Assembly (NCBI RefSeq): GCF_000282475.1 | Contig: NZ_AKJF01000125.1 | Span: 1-64,000 of the forward strand | Source: Pseudomonas sp. GM78 | GTDB taxonomy: Bacteria; Pseudomonadota; Gammaproteobacteria; Pseudomonadales; Pseudomonadaceae | Direction of reading: 5' to 3' | Length of the DNA stretch: 64,000 bases | Part shown: positions 54,203 through 63,089 of the stretch, piece after piece | How positions within the stretch are numbered: position 1 is the stretch's first letter | Layout: each line of letters opens with the position of its first letter | The notes under the pieces: model-generated | Seen by the model: only the letters and a program-made list of their open reading frames with translations | Databases searched by the model: none | What the model was told of the DNA's origin: nothing | Made by a program: the position numbers and the translations under genes

Positions 54203-55149
54203 GCAGCCTCCAGATAGGAACTGTGAATGGCGTTACCCAACTGGCGCACCAGCGGGATGAACTCGGTCAACCAGGCATGCAGGCCTTCGTCGAGGATTTC
54301 GGAGATGCCGGTGTAGCGCAAGCGCGCGTCCATCTCTGCCGCCAGGCGCTGTGCGGGGCGGCCATTGGCCCCCGGCAGTTGCGCGAGGATCTGGTCGATT
54401 TCTTCGGTGCAGGCCCGCAAGGAGCGCGGTACATCGGCCCGCAGCAACAGCAACTCGGCCACATGCCGGGCACCGGGGGCGTCACGGTAGATCTCGGTGT
54501 ACGCCTCGAACGACGACAAGGCGCGCAGCAATGCACTCCACTGGTAGTAGGCGTGGGCCGTGCCGTCGCTGACCGCTTCGGCCTGATCGCCGGCCATTTC
54601 GTAGCGGGCATCGAGCAGACGCAACGTGTTGTCGGCCCTTTCGATGAACGTCCCCAGGCGTATGAAGCGGAACGCGTCATTGCGCATGATGGTGCCGTAG
54701 GACGCGCCACGGAACAGGTGGGAACGCTCCTTGATCCATTCGCAGAAACGGCTCATGCCATAGCGGCTCAGGCCCTGTTCGGCGATGCCGCGAATCTCAA
54801 GCCAGGTGGCGTTGATGTTTTCCCACATGTCGGCGGTGATGCGGCCACGCACTGCATGAGCACTGGCCCGTGCGGCACCGAGGCAGCTGTAGATGCTGGC
54901 CGGGTTGGCCGCGTCCAGGGCGAAGAAATGCAACAGCCGTTCGGCATGCAGCTCGCCGTGGCGTTCGAGGTAATCGTCCAGGGTGCCGGTAATCAATAAC
55001 GGCATGGCCAATTCGTGCAGGCCGTTACCACGGCCATCCTGGGGCATCAGCGACAGCGAATAACTGATGTCGAGCATCCGTGCGAGGTTTTCCGCCCGCT
55101 CCAGGTAACGTGACATCCAATACAGATCCGAGGCAGTTCTACTTAACAT
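54199..55149 (-). CDS. Alpha-E domain protein (DUF403)
   Basis: A 316-residue, almost all-helical protein with the alpha-E pattern: RTASDLYWMSRYLERAENLA at the start, EWIKERSHLFRGAS, and FIRLGTFIERADNTLRLLD in the middle. The conserved Glu and Arg residues suggest an enzymatic or scaffold role, but no reaction is known. It is the middle gene between the circularly permuted ATP-grasp gene (12 bp upstream) and the transglutaminase gene (4-bp overlap). Confidence 0.9.
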   Translation of the reverse strand: MLSRTASDLYWMSRYLERAENLARMLDISYSLSLMPQDGRGNGLHELAMPLLITGTLDDYLERHGELHAERLLHFFALDAANPASIYSCLGAARASAHAVRGRITADMWENINATWLEIRGIAEQGLSRYGMSRFCEWIKERSHLFRGASYGTIMRNDAFRFIRLGTFIERADNTLRLLDARYEMAGDQAEAVSDGTAHAYYQWSALLRALSSFEAYTEIYRDAPGARHVAELLLLRADVPRSLRACTEEIDQILAQLPGANGRPAQRLAAEMDARLRYTGISEILDEGLHAWLTEFIPLVRQLGNAIHSSYLEAA

Positions 55150-55161
55150 GTCAGGCTTCCT

Positions 55162-56571
55162 TCAATCCTCGACCACCCAGGTGTCCTTGGTTCCGCCACC
55201 CTGGGAGGAGTTCACCACCAGGGAGCCTTCGCGCAGGGCGACACGGGTCAAACCGCCGGGCACGACCCGGGTTTCACGACCAGACAATACAAACGGACGC
55301 AGGTCGATGTGGCGTGGCGCGATGCCGCTTTCGACAAAGGTCGGACAGGTCGACAGCGACAGCGTCGGCTGTGCGATGTAGGCATGGGGCTTGGCGATGA
55401 TGCGCGCGCGGAAGGCTTCGATTTCCGCCGCGGTCGCTGCTGGCCCCACCAGCATTCCGTAACCGCCGGAGCCCTGGGTTTCCTTGACCACCAGCTCTGG
55501 AAGATTGGCCAGCACGTGGGACAGTTCAGAAGGGTTGCGACACTGCCACGTGGGTACGTTTTTCAGGATCGGTTCTTCGTCCAGATAGAAACGGATCATG
55601 TCGGTGACGAACGGATACACCGACTTGTCGTCCGCCACCCCGGTACCGATGGCGTTGGCCAACACGACATTGCCGGAACGATAGGACGACAGCAGCCCCG
55701 GAACCCCAAGCATCGAGTCGGGATTGAACGCCAGCGGGTCGAGGTAGGCATCGTCGAGACGGCGGTAGATCACGTCGACGGCTTTCGGCCCGTCGGTCGT
55801 GCGCATGAATACCTTGTCGTCCCGCACGAACAGATCCGCACCCTCCACCAGCTCCACGCCCATTTCCCGCGCGAGGAACGCATGCTCGAAGAACGCGCTG
55901 TTGAAGCGCCCCGGCGTCAGCACCACGACACTCGGGTTATCGATGGGGCTTGAGCTTTTCAGGGTGTCGAGCAACAGGTTCGGGTAGTGGTCGATCGGGG
56001 CAATGCGCTGGGCCGCAAACAGTTCGGGGAACAGGCGCATCATCATCTTGCGGTCTTCGAGCATGTAGCTGACGCCGCTCGGTGTTCGAAGGTTGTCCTC
56101 GAGCACGTAGTAGGTGCCGTCGCCGTCGCGCACCAGGTCGACACCGGAAATGTGCGAATAGATATCGCGGTGCAGGTCCAGCCCCTGCATTGCCAACTGG
56201 TATTGCTCATTGGCCAGCACCTGCTCGGCCGGAATGATTCCGGCCTTGATGATGCGCTGCTCGTGGTACAGGTCGGCGAGGAACATGTTCAACGCCTTGA
56301 CCCGCTGGATACAGCCGCGCTCGACCACGCGCCATTCACTGGCGGGGATGCTGCGCGGGATGGTGTCGAAGGGAATCAGGCGCTCTGTCCCCTGCTCATC
56401 ACCGTAGAGCGTGAAGGTAATCCCGGCGCGATGAAATAACAGATCGGCCTCGCGTCGCCGTTGTGCCAGAAGCTCGTCAGGCGTCTCGGCCAGCCAACGG
56501 GCAAACTCCCGATAATGCGGGCGGACCTGGCCGCCGGCATCGTACATCTCATCAAAATAGGTGCGGATCAT
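55162..56571 (-). CDS. Circularly permuted ATP-grasp protein (DUF404/407 family)
   Basis: A 469-residue type 2 circularly permuted ATP-grasp ligase. Visible family blocks are YFDEMYDAGGQVRPHY at the N-terminus, DLVRDGDGTYYVLEDNLRTP (metal-binding Glu/Asn), LELVVKETQGSGGYGMLVGP-like glycine-rich ATP loop (about 375-390), and IDLRPFVLSG. ATG 56571 has AAGGAG 7 bp upstream. A longer reading to 56622 is not needed. It is the first gene of a three-gene operon and should catalyse amide-bond formation. No substrate is known. Confidence 0.9.
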   Translation of the reverse strand: MIRTYFDEMYDAGGQVRPHYREFARWLAETPDELLAQRRREADLLFHRAGITFTLYGDEQGTERLIPFDTIPRSIPASEWRVVERGCIQRVKALNMFLADLYHEQRIIKAGIIPAEQVLANEQYQLAMQGLDLHRDIYSHISGVDLVRDGDGTYYVLEDNLRTPSGVSYMLEDRKMMMRLFPELFAAQRIAPIDHYPNLLLDTLKSSSPIDNPSVVVLTPGRFNSAFFEHAFLAREMGVELVEGADLFVRDDKVFMRTTDGPKAVDVIYRRLDDAYLDPLAFNPDSMLGVPGLLSSYRSGNVVLANAIGTGVADDKSVYPFVTDMIRFYLDEEPILKNVPTWQCRNPSELSHVLANLPELVVKETQGSGGYGMLVGPAATAAEIEAFRARIIAKPHAYIAQPTLSLSTCPTFVESGIAPRHIDLRPFVLSGRETRVVPGGLTRVALREGSLVVNSSQGGGTKDTWVVED

Positions 56572-56810
56572 GCCGTACTCCTTGTCACCCGGACATCCAG
56601 GCCTTCGCAAGGCCCGTGCCATCGGCAGAAACGCTTATTTTTCAATCGGTTGGATAATCACCACGCGAGCACCGCACCAATCCTGTGCGGCAAATGCCCC
56701 AACCTGACTGCCCCCGCTTCATTGCAAGGCGTTGTTGTCGCCCATCACCAGCATAGACGCTGGGCGCCGGCTTGCCGGTGAAGGGGCGCCCGTGTTCGAT
56801 TGCCATCGGC

Positions 56811-56843
56811 AAAAACGAAAACGGCCAACCCGAAGGTCAGCCG
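56811..56843 (-). terminator. Terminator of the RraB-family gene
   Basis: On the minus strand ACGGC...GCCGT pairs around a TTCGGGT-containing loop, followed by TTTCGTTTTT, 28 bp after the stop. Confidence 0.75.
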
Positions 56844-56871
56844 TCATTGCTGGTTGTCACTGTTCATAGGT

Positions 56872-57216
56872 TTATGCGAGTCGCCCTCGTACCTCCTGTT
56901 TCACACCCCAGCCTTCAATGATGCCGCCCAGTGGCTCGACCACGGCCTCGAAACCCTGTTCGAAATCGCCAATGTCGTCGTAAGTGGCATACATGACCTT
57001 GCACAACTCCAGCGCCCAGGCGCCATCGTCGCGCACACTGACTTGCGCATCCAGGGATTCACCACGGTGGAAATGACCTGCCGCTCTGCGTGCCCGCTCC
57101 TCGTCCGGAAAAATGGCGTAGAACTCGATGGGATGGAACCGGGAAAAGTCGAAACCGCCTTCTTTCATGCGGCGCAGCACACTGCTGCTGATGTCTTCTT
57201 GATAGGCTGTGCTCAT
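56872..57216 (-). CDS. RraB-family protein (RNase E inhibitor B-like)
   Basis: A 114-residue protein with the RraB pattern: VLRRMKEGGFDFSRFHPIEFY near the N-terminus, FPDEERARRAAGHF, and the closing EPLGGIIEGWGVKQE, where the GG...GWG block is the family signature. E. coli RraB binds RNase E and blocks mRNA decay, but this is a shorter relative, and regulation of RNase E is inferred. The start ATG 57216 follows GAGGA. It is monocistronic. Confidence 0.78.
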   Translation of the reverse strand: MSTAYQEDISSSVLRRMKEGGFDFSRFHPIEFYAIFPDEERARRAAGHFHRGESLDAQVSVRDDGAWALELCKVMYATYDDIGDFEQGFEAVVEPLGGIIEGWGVKQEVRGRLA

Positions 57217-57434
57217 GAAACGTCCTCCTCAAACTGATGGATAGACTTTCCGTACTCCCAGTGTGCGAACCCAAGGGTGCGCACCAATCGACAACCCGAT
57301 GTCGACGGGAAACAAGCATGGAGCTGACAAGACCAGACCTTAGCGATCCATTCGCTGATCTCGATTGCAGAGTAGCCCCAAGATAGAGCCGCTGCCAAGG
57401 CCTGGTTCTGTTGTAGTCGATAACGAGAAGAGGT

Positions 57435-57668
57435 TCAGACGGGGGTGATGCTGCGAATTTCAATACTGTTCTGGGCTTTCAGGCTTTTGACGCCTGCATC
57501 GGAAGTGCGCCCCTCCAGATCGTTCAGATCCAGTTCGGCGGCCACGGGAAGGAACCGTTCCTTGATGAGTTTGGCGGCCTTTTCGTGACTCGGGCACTCC
57601 TCGCACTCGAAGACTTCGTCGATCAATTCACCATGATCATCCACGAAAGTGACTTTCCACTTTTGCAT
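57435..57668 (-). CDS. Small conserved protein of unknown function
   Basis: A 77-residue protein starting MQKWKVTFVDDHGELIDEVF. It contains a CEECPS segment that could bind metal or form a disulfide, followed by a helical, charged part (HEKAAKLIKERF). GGAGG is 5 bp upstream of ATG 57668, which is strong support. It has no signal peptide or known domain. The 218-bp gap downstream, up to the RraB-family gene, holds nothing I can support. Confidence 0.7.
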   Translation of the reverse strand: MQKWKVTFVDDHGELIDEVFECEECPSHEKAAKLIKERFLPVAAELDLNDLEGRTSDAGVKSLKAQNSIEIRSITPV

Positions 57669-57804
57669 CGGTGCCTCCTCGATAAAACCCATGGATGGGC
57701 TTACACCTATCTCGACCCTGGACGCGGGGTAAATGTTCCGGCGAATCAACAATAGCAGGCGTCAGCAAAGGCTGCCTGACGCCCGGTACAGACGGTGTTC
57801 CCGG

Positions 57805-57996
57805 TCAGACGCGCACGTTCCCCCGGGGACCGGCAATCGCCCAGATGATCAGGCCCAGAACCGGCAGCAACAGGATCAACAGCACCCAGAAGATTTTCAT
57901 CCCGGTTTCGGCACCGCTTTTCAACACGTTGATGATTGCCCAGATGTCCAAGGCAAGAATGATCAAGCCAACCAGGCTGTTGAACGTGGAACCCAT
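57805..57996 (-). CDS. Small membrane protein with PLDc_N domain
   Basis: A 63-residue protein with two hydrophobic helices (about 5-25 and 33-54, GLIILALDIWAIINVLKSG, KIFWVLLILLLPVLGLIIW). The second ends in the PVLGLIIWAIAGPRG pattern of the phospholipase D N-terminal (PLDc_N) family. It has no catalytic part. GGAG precedes ATG 57996. In pseudomonads such proteins occur alone and are stress-related by association only. Confidence 0.82.
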   Translation of the reverse strand: MGSTFNSLVGLIILALDIWAIINVLKSGAETGMKIFWVLLILLLPVLGLIIWAIAGPRGNVRV

Positions 57997-58078
57997 GATG
58001 ACGCTCCCGAAGAGTGATATGCCCTCTTAGGATAGCCGGCCCTGACCAGGGTTCCGTTTTTTTGACAGCTTTACCGGT

Positions 58079-58609
58079 TCAGACGTGGATCGCCACTTTC
58101 AAGGCTTCCAGCGAGGGCGCGGCGGCGATGCCGACTTCGGCGCACAGCTCGAGTACCCGTGGCACGGCATTGCCGTAGACCAGTACCACTTGCAGTTCAT
58201 CGTCCAGCAACTGGCTGAAGTTCATCAGCGTGTAACCGCCGTTTTCCTTGTTCAGGCTGCTCATCTGCACCTGGATGCGATTCAGCGCGGTCAGGGCTTC
58301 GGTCTTGGCCAGCTGCTTGGGTTTGAGATTGAACTCCACTCCCGGGCCGAACGAGGCGACGATCTGGGCGAACAGGTCCACATAGGTGTCGGCCTGGAAC
58401 AGCACGGTCTCGGGCAGGCTGCCAACCACTACCCACTCACCCAGCGGGATCGGGAAGCTGTCGTCGTAGTTGATGTCCGGGTTGGCGCCGAGGAAAGCCG
58501 CAGGATCTGCGTAAGCCTGGGCCGCTTCGTCAGCGACTTTCTCGATTTCGTCATCGGCCATGCACCCGGAGCTGATGTTGCTGATGAGTTCGATGAGGGC
58601 GGCTTTCAT
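58079..58609 (-). CDS. Unknown protein, possibly of the Pseudomonas hypothetical group
   Basis: A 176-residue soluble protein starting MKAALIELISNISSGCMADDEI. An acidic helical N-terminus is followed by alternating strands (PLGEWVVVGSLPETVLFQAD) and the C-terminal EVGIAAAPSLEALKVAIHV. No motif, signal or membrane segment is seen. The start at 58609 has AGGA 10 bp upstream. Longer frames run to 58861 across the chemoreceptor promoter. I do not recognise the family. Confidence 0.7.
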   Translation of the reverse strand: MKAALIELISNISSGCMADDEIEKVADEAAQAYADPAAFLGANPDINYDDSFPIPLGEWVVVGSLPETVLFQADTYVDLFAQIVASFGPGVEFNLKPKQLAKTEALTALNRIQVQMSSLNKENGGYTLMNFSQLLDDELQVVLVYGNAVPRVLELCAEVGIAAAPSLEALKVAIHV

Positions 58610-58787
58610 GGGGGCGGATCCTGTAGCAGGTAAATTTTCAGGGCGCGCAGGATAACGCATTACGCCCGGCGATGGCGGCTTGCAAGCAGGGCTCGCAATC
58701 TTGACCTGCATCAAGCGTTCTGCCCAACAATAGCGGCACAATAATGGCACCTTGCCAAAACTGTTTCCGCTATCAGAGAAGACCTCC

Positions 58788-60269
58788 ATGGGTGCCTGGC
58801 TTAGCAACATCTCGCTGAAGTACAAATTCTGGGCGGTGAATGCCGTCGCCTTCGTCACCACGCTGCTGCTGGTGTTTTATGCCGTGCAACTCGAACAACA
58901 GGCCCGTAGCCATGCCGCCCGTGCATCGGCCGAGGCCCAGGCACGATTGCTTGCGGCCTGGCCGGCCGGGCAGCCGCTGCCCAGGGTCGAGAACCTGCTG
59001 ACGTTCGATCGCGGCCAGGTACCACAGCTGAACGGACAGCCATTGCAGGCGCTGGCCGACGCCAACGGCTGGGTCGAGATCGACGCGCTGCCGTATTTCG
59101 GCGACAAGCTGCCGATCGGCGCCGAAGTCTTCACCCGCGCGGATGGCCAGCGGGTTGCGCTGGTTGCCCATGGCCCAAGCCTGGGCCAGGTGCTCGGCGA
59201 GCGTGCTGCCAACTATGCCCTGGCGGTGTTCATCCTGATGCTGGCGATGCTCGGTGCCTCACAGTTGTTGATCCGCTTTTTGCTCAGTCAGCTCAATACC
59301 CTCAAAGACGTGATGCTCCATGTTGAAAAAACCGGCGACCTGTCGGCCCGCGTCCCGCTGACCTGCAGCGACGAAGTCGGGCAGATGGCCAATGCGTTCA
59401 ACGCCATGCAGGCCGGTTACCAGGGCGTGGTCAACACCGTTGCCAGCACGGTCCGACAACTGGACGAAGGCGCCGCACGCCTGGCCTCGAGCATGAATGA
59501 GGTGCGTCACGGCATGCTCGGCCAGCAGAGCGAAACCGATCAGGCGGCAACGGCGATCAATGAAATGACCGCCACCGTCTATCACATCGCCCAGCACGCC
59601 GGTGCCACCCGCGACCTGTCGCAATCTGCCGACACCCTGGCCGGCAGCGGACAGGAAGTGGTCATGCGGGTGCAGCGATCGATTGCCGGGCTGTCTACCG
59701 GGGTACAACAGACCGCCGAGATGATCCAGCGCCTGGCCGAGGACAGCCAGAAGATCAACGGCGTGGTCAATGTGATCCACAGCATTGCCGAGCAGACCAA
59801 TCTGCTGGCGCTGAACGCCGCGATCGAAGCGGCCCGGGCCGGTGAAATGGGCCGTGGTTTTGCGGTGGTCGCCGATGAAGTGCGTAACCTGGCCAAGCGT
59901 GTACAAACCTCCACCGATGAAATCACCGTGATGGTGTCCGCCTTGCAATCAGGTACTCGCGACGCGGTGGACTTCATGCAGGAGAGTTCATTCAAGGCCG
60001 ACGAATGCGTACAGCAGGCCCAGGAAGCTGGAGCCGCCTTGGCGCAGATCACCGGGGCCGTGGCGCAGATGCGCGAAAGCAACACCCAGATCGCCGTGGC
60101 GGCCGAGCAACAAAGCCAGGTGGCCGAAGAGATGAACCGGGCGGTGGTGAGCATCCGCGACGTGACCGAGAACACGGTGCGCCAGACCGTCAGTTCGGCA
60201 ACCACCAGTGATGAGCTGGCGGTGTTGGCCGGGGAGTTGAGCACGGCGATCGGGCAGCTCAAGCTGTAA
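58788..60269 (+). CDS. Methyl-accepting chemotaxis protein
   Basis: A 493-residue chemoreceptor. TM1 (about 12-33), a short periplasmic domain of about 110 residues ([15 protein letters not shown]), TM2 (about 143-166), HAMP (about 168-220) and a long signalling domain with the hairpin tip [19 protein letters not shown] and [14 protein letters not shown]. Methylation-type Glu/Gln pairs flank the tip. The ligand is unknown. The short sensor domain is unlike the well-known dCache types. ATG 58788 ([15 protein letters not shown]) is the likely start. No che genes are adjacent. Confidence 0.93.
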   Translation: MGAWLSNISLKYKFWAVNAVAFVTTLLLVFYAVQLEQQARSHAARASAEAQARLLAAWPAGQPLPRVENLLTFDRGQVPQLNGQPLQALADANGWVEIDALPYFGDKLPIGAEVFTRADGQRVALVAHGPSLGQVLGERAANYALAVFILMLAMLGASQLLIRFLLSQLNTLKDVMLHVEKTGDLSARVPLTCSDEVGQMANAFNAMQAGYQGVVNTVASTVRQLDEGAARLASSMNEVRHGMLGQQSETDQAATAINEMTATVYHIAQHAGATRDLSQSADTLAGSGQEVVMRVQRSIAGLSTGVQQTAEMIQRLAEDSQKINGVVNVIHSIAEQTNLLALNAAIEAARAGEMGRGFAVVADEVRNLAKRVQTSTDEITVMVSALQSGTRDAVDFMQESSFKADECVQQAQEAGAALAQITGAVAQMRESNTQIAVAAEQQSQVAEEMNRAVVSIRDVTENTVRQTVSSATTSDELAVLAGELSTAIGQLKL

Positions 60270-60382
60270 CATCGATATTGAACATGACCGCTATCGCTTC
60301 GATAGCCAGGCTTGATTCGCCGCCTGCACTTACCGGGCCTATCCTTGATTCATGAGTTCAACATGGATCGAGGATCGGCATC

Positions 60383-60748
60383 ATGGGTAAACGTCACCAC
60401 AACCTTCCCGCCTGGCAATGGCGTGCGTACCCGAACAATCACCAGCACCCGGCCAATCTGGTGTTGCACCTGATTGCCGTGCCGTTGTTCATCGTCGCCT
60501 TCCTGCTGATCGCCTGCGGGGTGTTCAGCCTGAACCTGGCCAATTTCGCCATCGGCGTCATCGGTGTGATTGCCGCCCTGGGCTTGCAACGCCATGGCCA
60601 TACTCTGGAGGCGCAAGCTTCAGAGCCGTTCAGCGATCGCAAGGATGCGGTGTCACGCTTGCTGGTCGAGCAATTTTTGACCTTCCCGCGATATTTCCTC
60701 AGTGGCGGCTGGTGGCGCGCCTGGAAGGAGCGCCACCGTCGTCATTGA
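60383..60748 (+). CDS. Mpo1-like membrane protein (DUF962 type)
   Basis: A 121-residue protein with two membrane helices (about 28-48 and 50-68) and the motif HQHPANLVLHLIAVP before them, then LQRHGHTLEAQASEPFS after. Histidine spacing of this kind is that of Mpo1/YGL010w-like 2-hydroxy fatty acid dioxygenases. The bacterial function is not established. ATG 60383 follows GGAT. Its stop abuts the convergent thioesterase stop with no gap. Confidence 0.65.
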   Translation: MGKRHHNLPAWQWRAYPNNHQHPANLVLHLIAVPLFIVAFLLIACGVFSLNLANFAIGVIGVIAALGLQRHGHTLEAQASEPFSDRKDAVSRLLVEQFLTFPRYFLSGGWWRAWKERHRRH

Positions 60749-61546
60749 TCAGCCGAACACCGTCACCGTCTGCCGGCTCATGGCGATCAACCGCCCTTCC
60801 ACGTCCCACAGCTTCGCGGCGGCATGGCCGTAGCCGTCGGCAGCATGCTCGGTTTCGACCAGGTATTTGCACCAGTCCAGGGTGCTCAGCTCCAGCAACG
60901 GCTGGACGAATTCGATGGTCCAGGTCAACGTGCTGCCCATCGCCGGCTTCTTCAGGAACGGCATCAGGGCCGGCGGCCAGGCATCCACCAGCGCCAGGAT
61001 GTGCGCCTCGGTCACTGGCTCCTCCTTCACATCACCGCGCAAGCGCACCCAGCCGCCCATTTGACGGGAGGTATTGCCGGTGAACGGCAACCCGCCAACA
61101 CTCCAGCGCATCGCCAGGTGCTGCATGAATTGCGGGAGCACGCCCTCGATGTAGGGCAGCTCCTGGCAGTCGTCCCAATGCTTCATCGCTGGCGCCGGCA
61201 CAGCTTGCACCGCTACTTCCGATGGACGCGAGGCGCCAAAGCTGCCCTGGACCAGAGTGACCACCTGGCCGCCTTGCATCGCCCGGCCCAGCACCTGGCT
61301 TACAGCCTTGCCCTCGCGCAACACCTCGACCTCAAAACTGACCGGCACGTCGGGTTCGACCGGGCCGACGAAGGTGATCGCCAGCGAGCGCGCCGGCCGG
61401 TCCGCCGGCACCTTGGCGCGCATGGCTTCGTATTGCAGGGCAACCACCAGGCCGCCGAAACTGGCGCGGCCTTGCGCCCATCCAGCCGGGATCGACAGTT
61501 CCAGTGGCTGACGGCGGACAGCGTCGAGCAGATCGCAAAAGCGCAT
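60749..61546 (-). CDS. Acyl-CoA thioesterase, double-hotdog family
   Basis: A 265-residue TesB/4HBT_3-type protein. The two hotdog repeats are seen as ASFGGLVVALQYEAM and TFVGPVEPDVPVSFEVEVL in the first half, and GGWVRLRGD, then MGSTLTWTIEFVQPL, in the second. Substrate range is unknown. GAGG lies 5 bp before ATG 61546. It is convergent with the Mpo1-like gene. Confidence 0.88.
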   Translation of the reverse strand: MRFCDLLDAVRRQPLELSIPAGWAQGRASFGGLVVALQYEAMRAKVPADRPARSLAITFVGPVEPDVPVSFEVEVLREGKAVSQVLGRAMQGGQVVTLVQGSFGASRPSEVAVQAVPAPAMKHWDDCQELPYIEGVLPQFMQHLAMRWSVGGLPFTGNTSRQMGGWVRLRGDVKEEPVTEAHILALVDAWPPALMPFLKKPAMGSTLTWTIEFVQPLLELSTLDWCKYLVETEHAADGYGHAAAKLWDVEGRLIAMSRQTVTVFG

Positions 61547-61652
61547 GAAGACCTCAAGGCAGGAAAAGGATGAAGGAATCTTAACCAGCTCACCGGGGCT
61601 GTACAGTGCCTATTCCGGTCAAATTGACTGACAGATGAGCCGCCTGCGCCTG

Positions 61653-61730
61653 TGTAGGAGCTGCCGCAGGCTGCGATCTTTTGATTTTAAAAACAAAGAT
61701 CATAAGATCGCAGCCTGCGGCAGCTCCTAC
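61653..61730. repeat. REP-type inverted repeat (CTGCCG family)
   Basis: TGTAGGAGCTGCCGCAGGCT plus GCGATCTT faces AAGATCGC plus AGCCTGCGGCAGCTCCTAC, separated by about 24 bp. It is upstream of the thioesterase and downstream of the CHAD gene. Confidence 0.88.
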
Positions 61731-61746
61731 GGGGGCCGTGGTGGTG

Positions 61747-62505
61747 TCAGGATTTGAAACAGGCCTTGCTGAGCTTGTCCAGCACCCGGTCGGCGCGTTG
61801 TTCGGCCTCGGCCATGGTGGCTTGCCAAGCGGCGACACAAGGCTGCAAATCGGCTTCCTGTTCGGCCATGGCCAGCCACTGCACACAGTCGTGCCAGTCC
61901 CCCAGGGCGCCCTGGGCCGCTTTCAACCTGGGCATGGCGGCCTTGGGCAGGCGATCCAGTTCGGGGTAGGCATCGATACCATACCGCACGCGCTTGATCA
62001 GCAGGCGCAAACGATGACGGTCATGGGCCGGATCGTGCAGGGCGGTGTCGAGTTTCTTCCACTGTTTGCCCAGGCGCTTTTCGATGCGCTTGCCGATCCC
62101 CTTGAGCAACCCCTGGCGCTGGGCAGCGCGCAGGAATCGCGGGAAGGCATCGAGGATCATCAGCAGCTGCGCAAGCTCGCTACTGGTCGCCACCGCGGGA
62201 TACGCCTTGGCCATTTGCACCATGCGCCGCTGCGCGGCTGGTGCTTGATCGTGCTCGAGCAAGTAAGCCGCCAACACCTCGCGATCGCGCAATGGCGTGG
62301 TCAGGTCGCCCACCCCGGATGCCGCCACTTCCAGCTGCTCGACCCCGGGCAAGCCCCGCAACGGCCGCAACAGGCTGCGCAACCGGCGCACCGTGGTGCG
62401 CAAGTCGTGCAGGGCCTCAGGGTCGGTGTGGGCACTCAAGCGTGCCTGACAGGCCAGCAGACGAACTTCCAGGCCCAGGACCCGGGCCACCAACCTGTCG
62501 ATCAT
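61747..62505 (-). CDS. CHAD-domain protein
   Basis: A 252-residue, basic, helical protein with the conserved histidines of the CHAD domain: HDLRTTVRRLRSLLR (about residue 33), RHRLRLLIKRVRY (about 160) and GDWHDCVQW (about 200). CHAD proteins bind polyphosphate and localise to polyphosphate granules. It lies in the same window as a PHB locus but is not close to it. ATG 62505 has GGAG 8 bp upstream. No CYTH-domain partner is adjacent. Confidence 0.88.
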   Translation of the reverse strand: MIDRLVARVLGLEVRLLACQARLSAHTDPEALHDLRTTVRRLRSLLRPLRGLPGVEQLEVAASGVGDLTTPLRDREVLAAYLLEHDQAPAAQRRMVQMAKAYPAVATSSELAQLLMILDAFPRFLRAAQRQGLLKGIGKRIEKRLGKQWKKLDTALHDPAHDRHRLRLLIKRVRYGIDAYPELDRLPKAAMPRLKAAQGALGDWHDCVQWLAMAEQEADLQPCVAAWQATMAEAEQRADRVLDKLSKACFKS

Positions 62506-62527
62506 GGAATTTACTCCGTAAATAGCG

Positions 62528-62583
62528 GCAAGCTTCAAGCTTCAAGCGAACTGACTTGTAGCTTGCAGCTTATAACTTATAGC
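62528..62583. repeat. Short direct/inverted AGCTT-rich repeats
   Basis: GCAAGCTTCAAGCTTCAAGC and GCTTGCAGCTTATAACTTAT are built from imperfect GCTTNNA units in both orientations, between the CHAD and lipoprotein genes. The elements can fold into hairpins. Confidence 0.6.
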
Positions 62584-62593
62584 TGCTTCTCTT

Positions 62594-62872
62594 CTATCGC
62601 CCTGCGCGCGATTCACGAATGTAGAAACGCGCCTTCTCGGCCTTCTTCGAGCAGCCCTCGAAGCCTTCGAATTGCTGCTGGGTCTTGGCCGCGGTCAGCA
62701 GCGACAACGCCTTGGAGTAGCTGACGGTCCCGGCGAAACCTTCGGCCTTGGCCAGGTCCAGCTCACGCCATGCGGCATCGAGCTGGCTGCCGCAGCTGTC
62801 GCGGTAAGCGGTTTTGCCGGCACAACCGGCCAGTGCCAGGGCAATCAGTGGCACGCAGATCCAGGCTTTCAT
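62594..62872 (-). CDS. Small lipoprotein
   Basis: A 92-residue protein with a lipoprotein signal: LIALALAGCAGK is a good lipobox with Cys at residue 17. The mature part (about 75 residues) is helical and charged with two more cysteines (DSCGSQLDAAWREL, FEGCSKKAEKARFY), likely a disulfide. Asp is not at +2, so outer-membrane sorting is expected. GAGG precedes ATG 62872. Function unknown. Confidence 0.82.
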   Translation of the reverse strand: MKAWICVPLIALALAGCAGKTAYRDSCGSQLDAAWRELDLAKAEGFAGTVSYSKALSLLTAAKTQQQFEGFEGCSKKAEKARFYIRESRAGR

Positions 62873-63089
62873 TTCTTACACCTCAAGATAGGTAAACAGT
62901 CATGCAGGTAGGACGGTCTGGCGGGCAAAAAGTGCCGTTCATCGCCAACGCAAATCCCGCGAGGCGAGAATACCCATCTGCCGCCAGGGAGTGTCGAAAA
63001 AACGACCCATTCGCGCGGCCGAACGACCTGACGATTGAAGCGCGCCCCTCGTTGGGTGCATTGTTGAACCATTCAGACGAGGGCGATCA

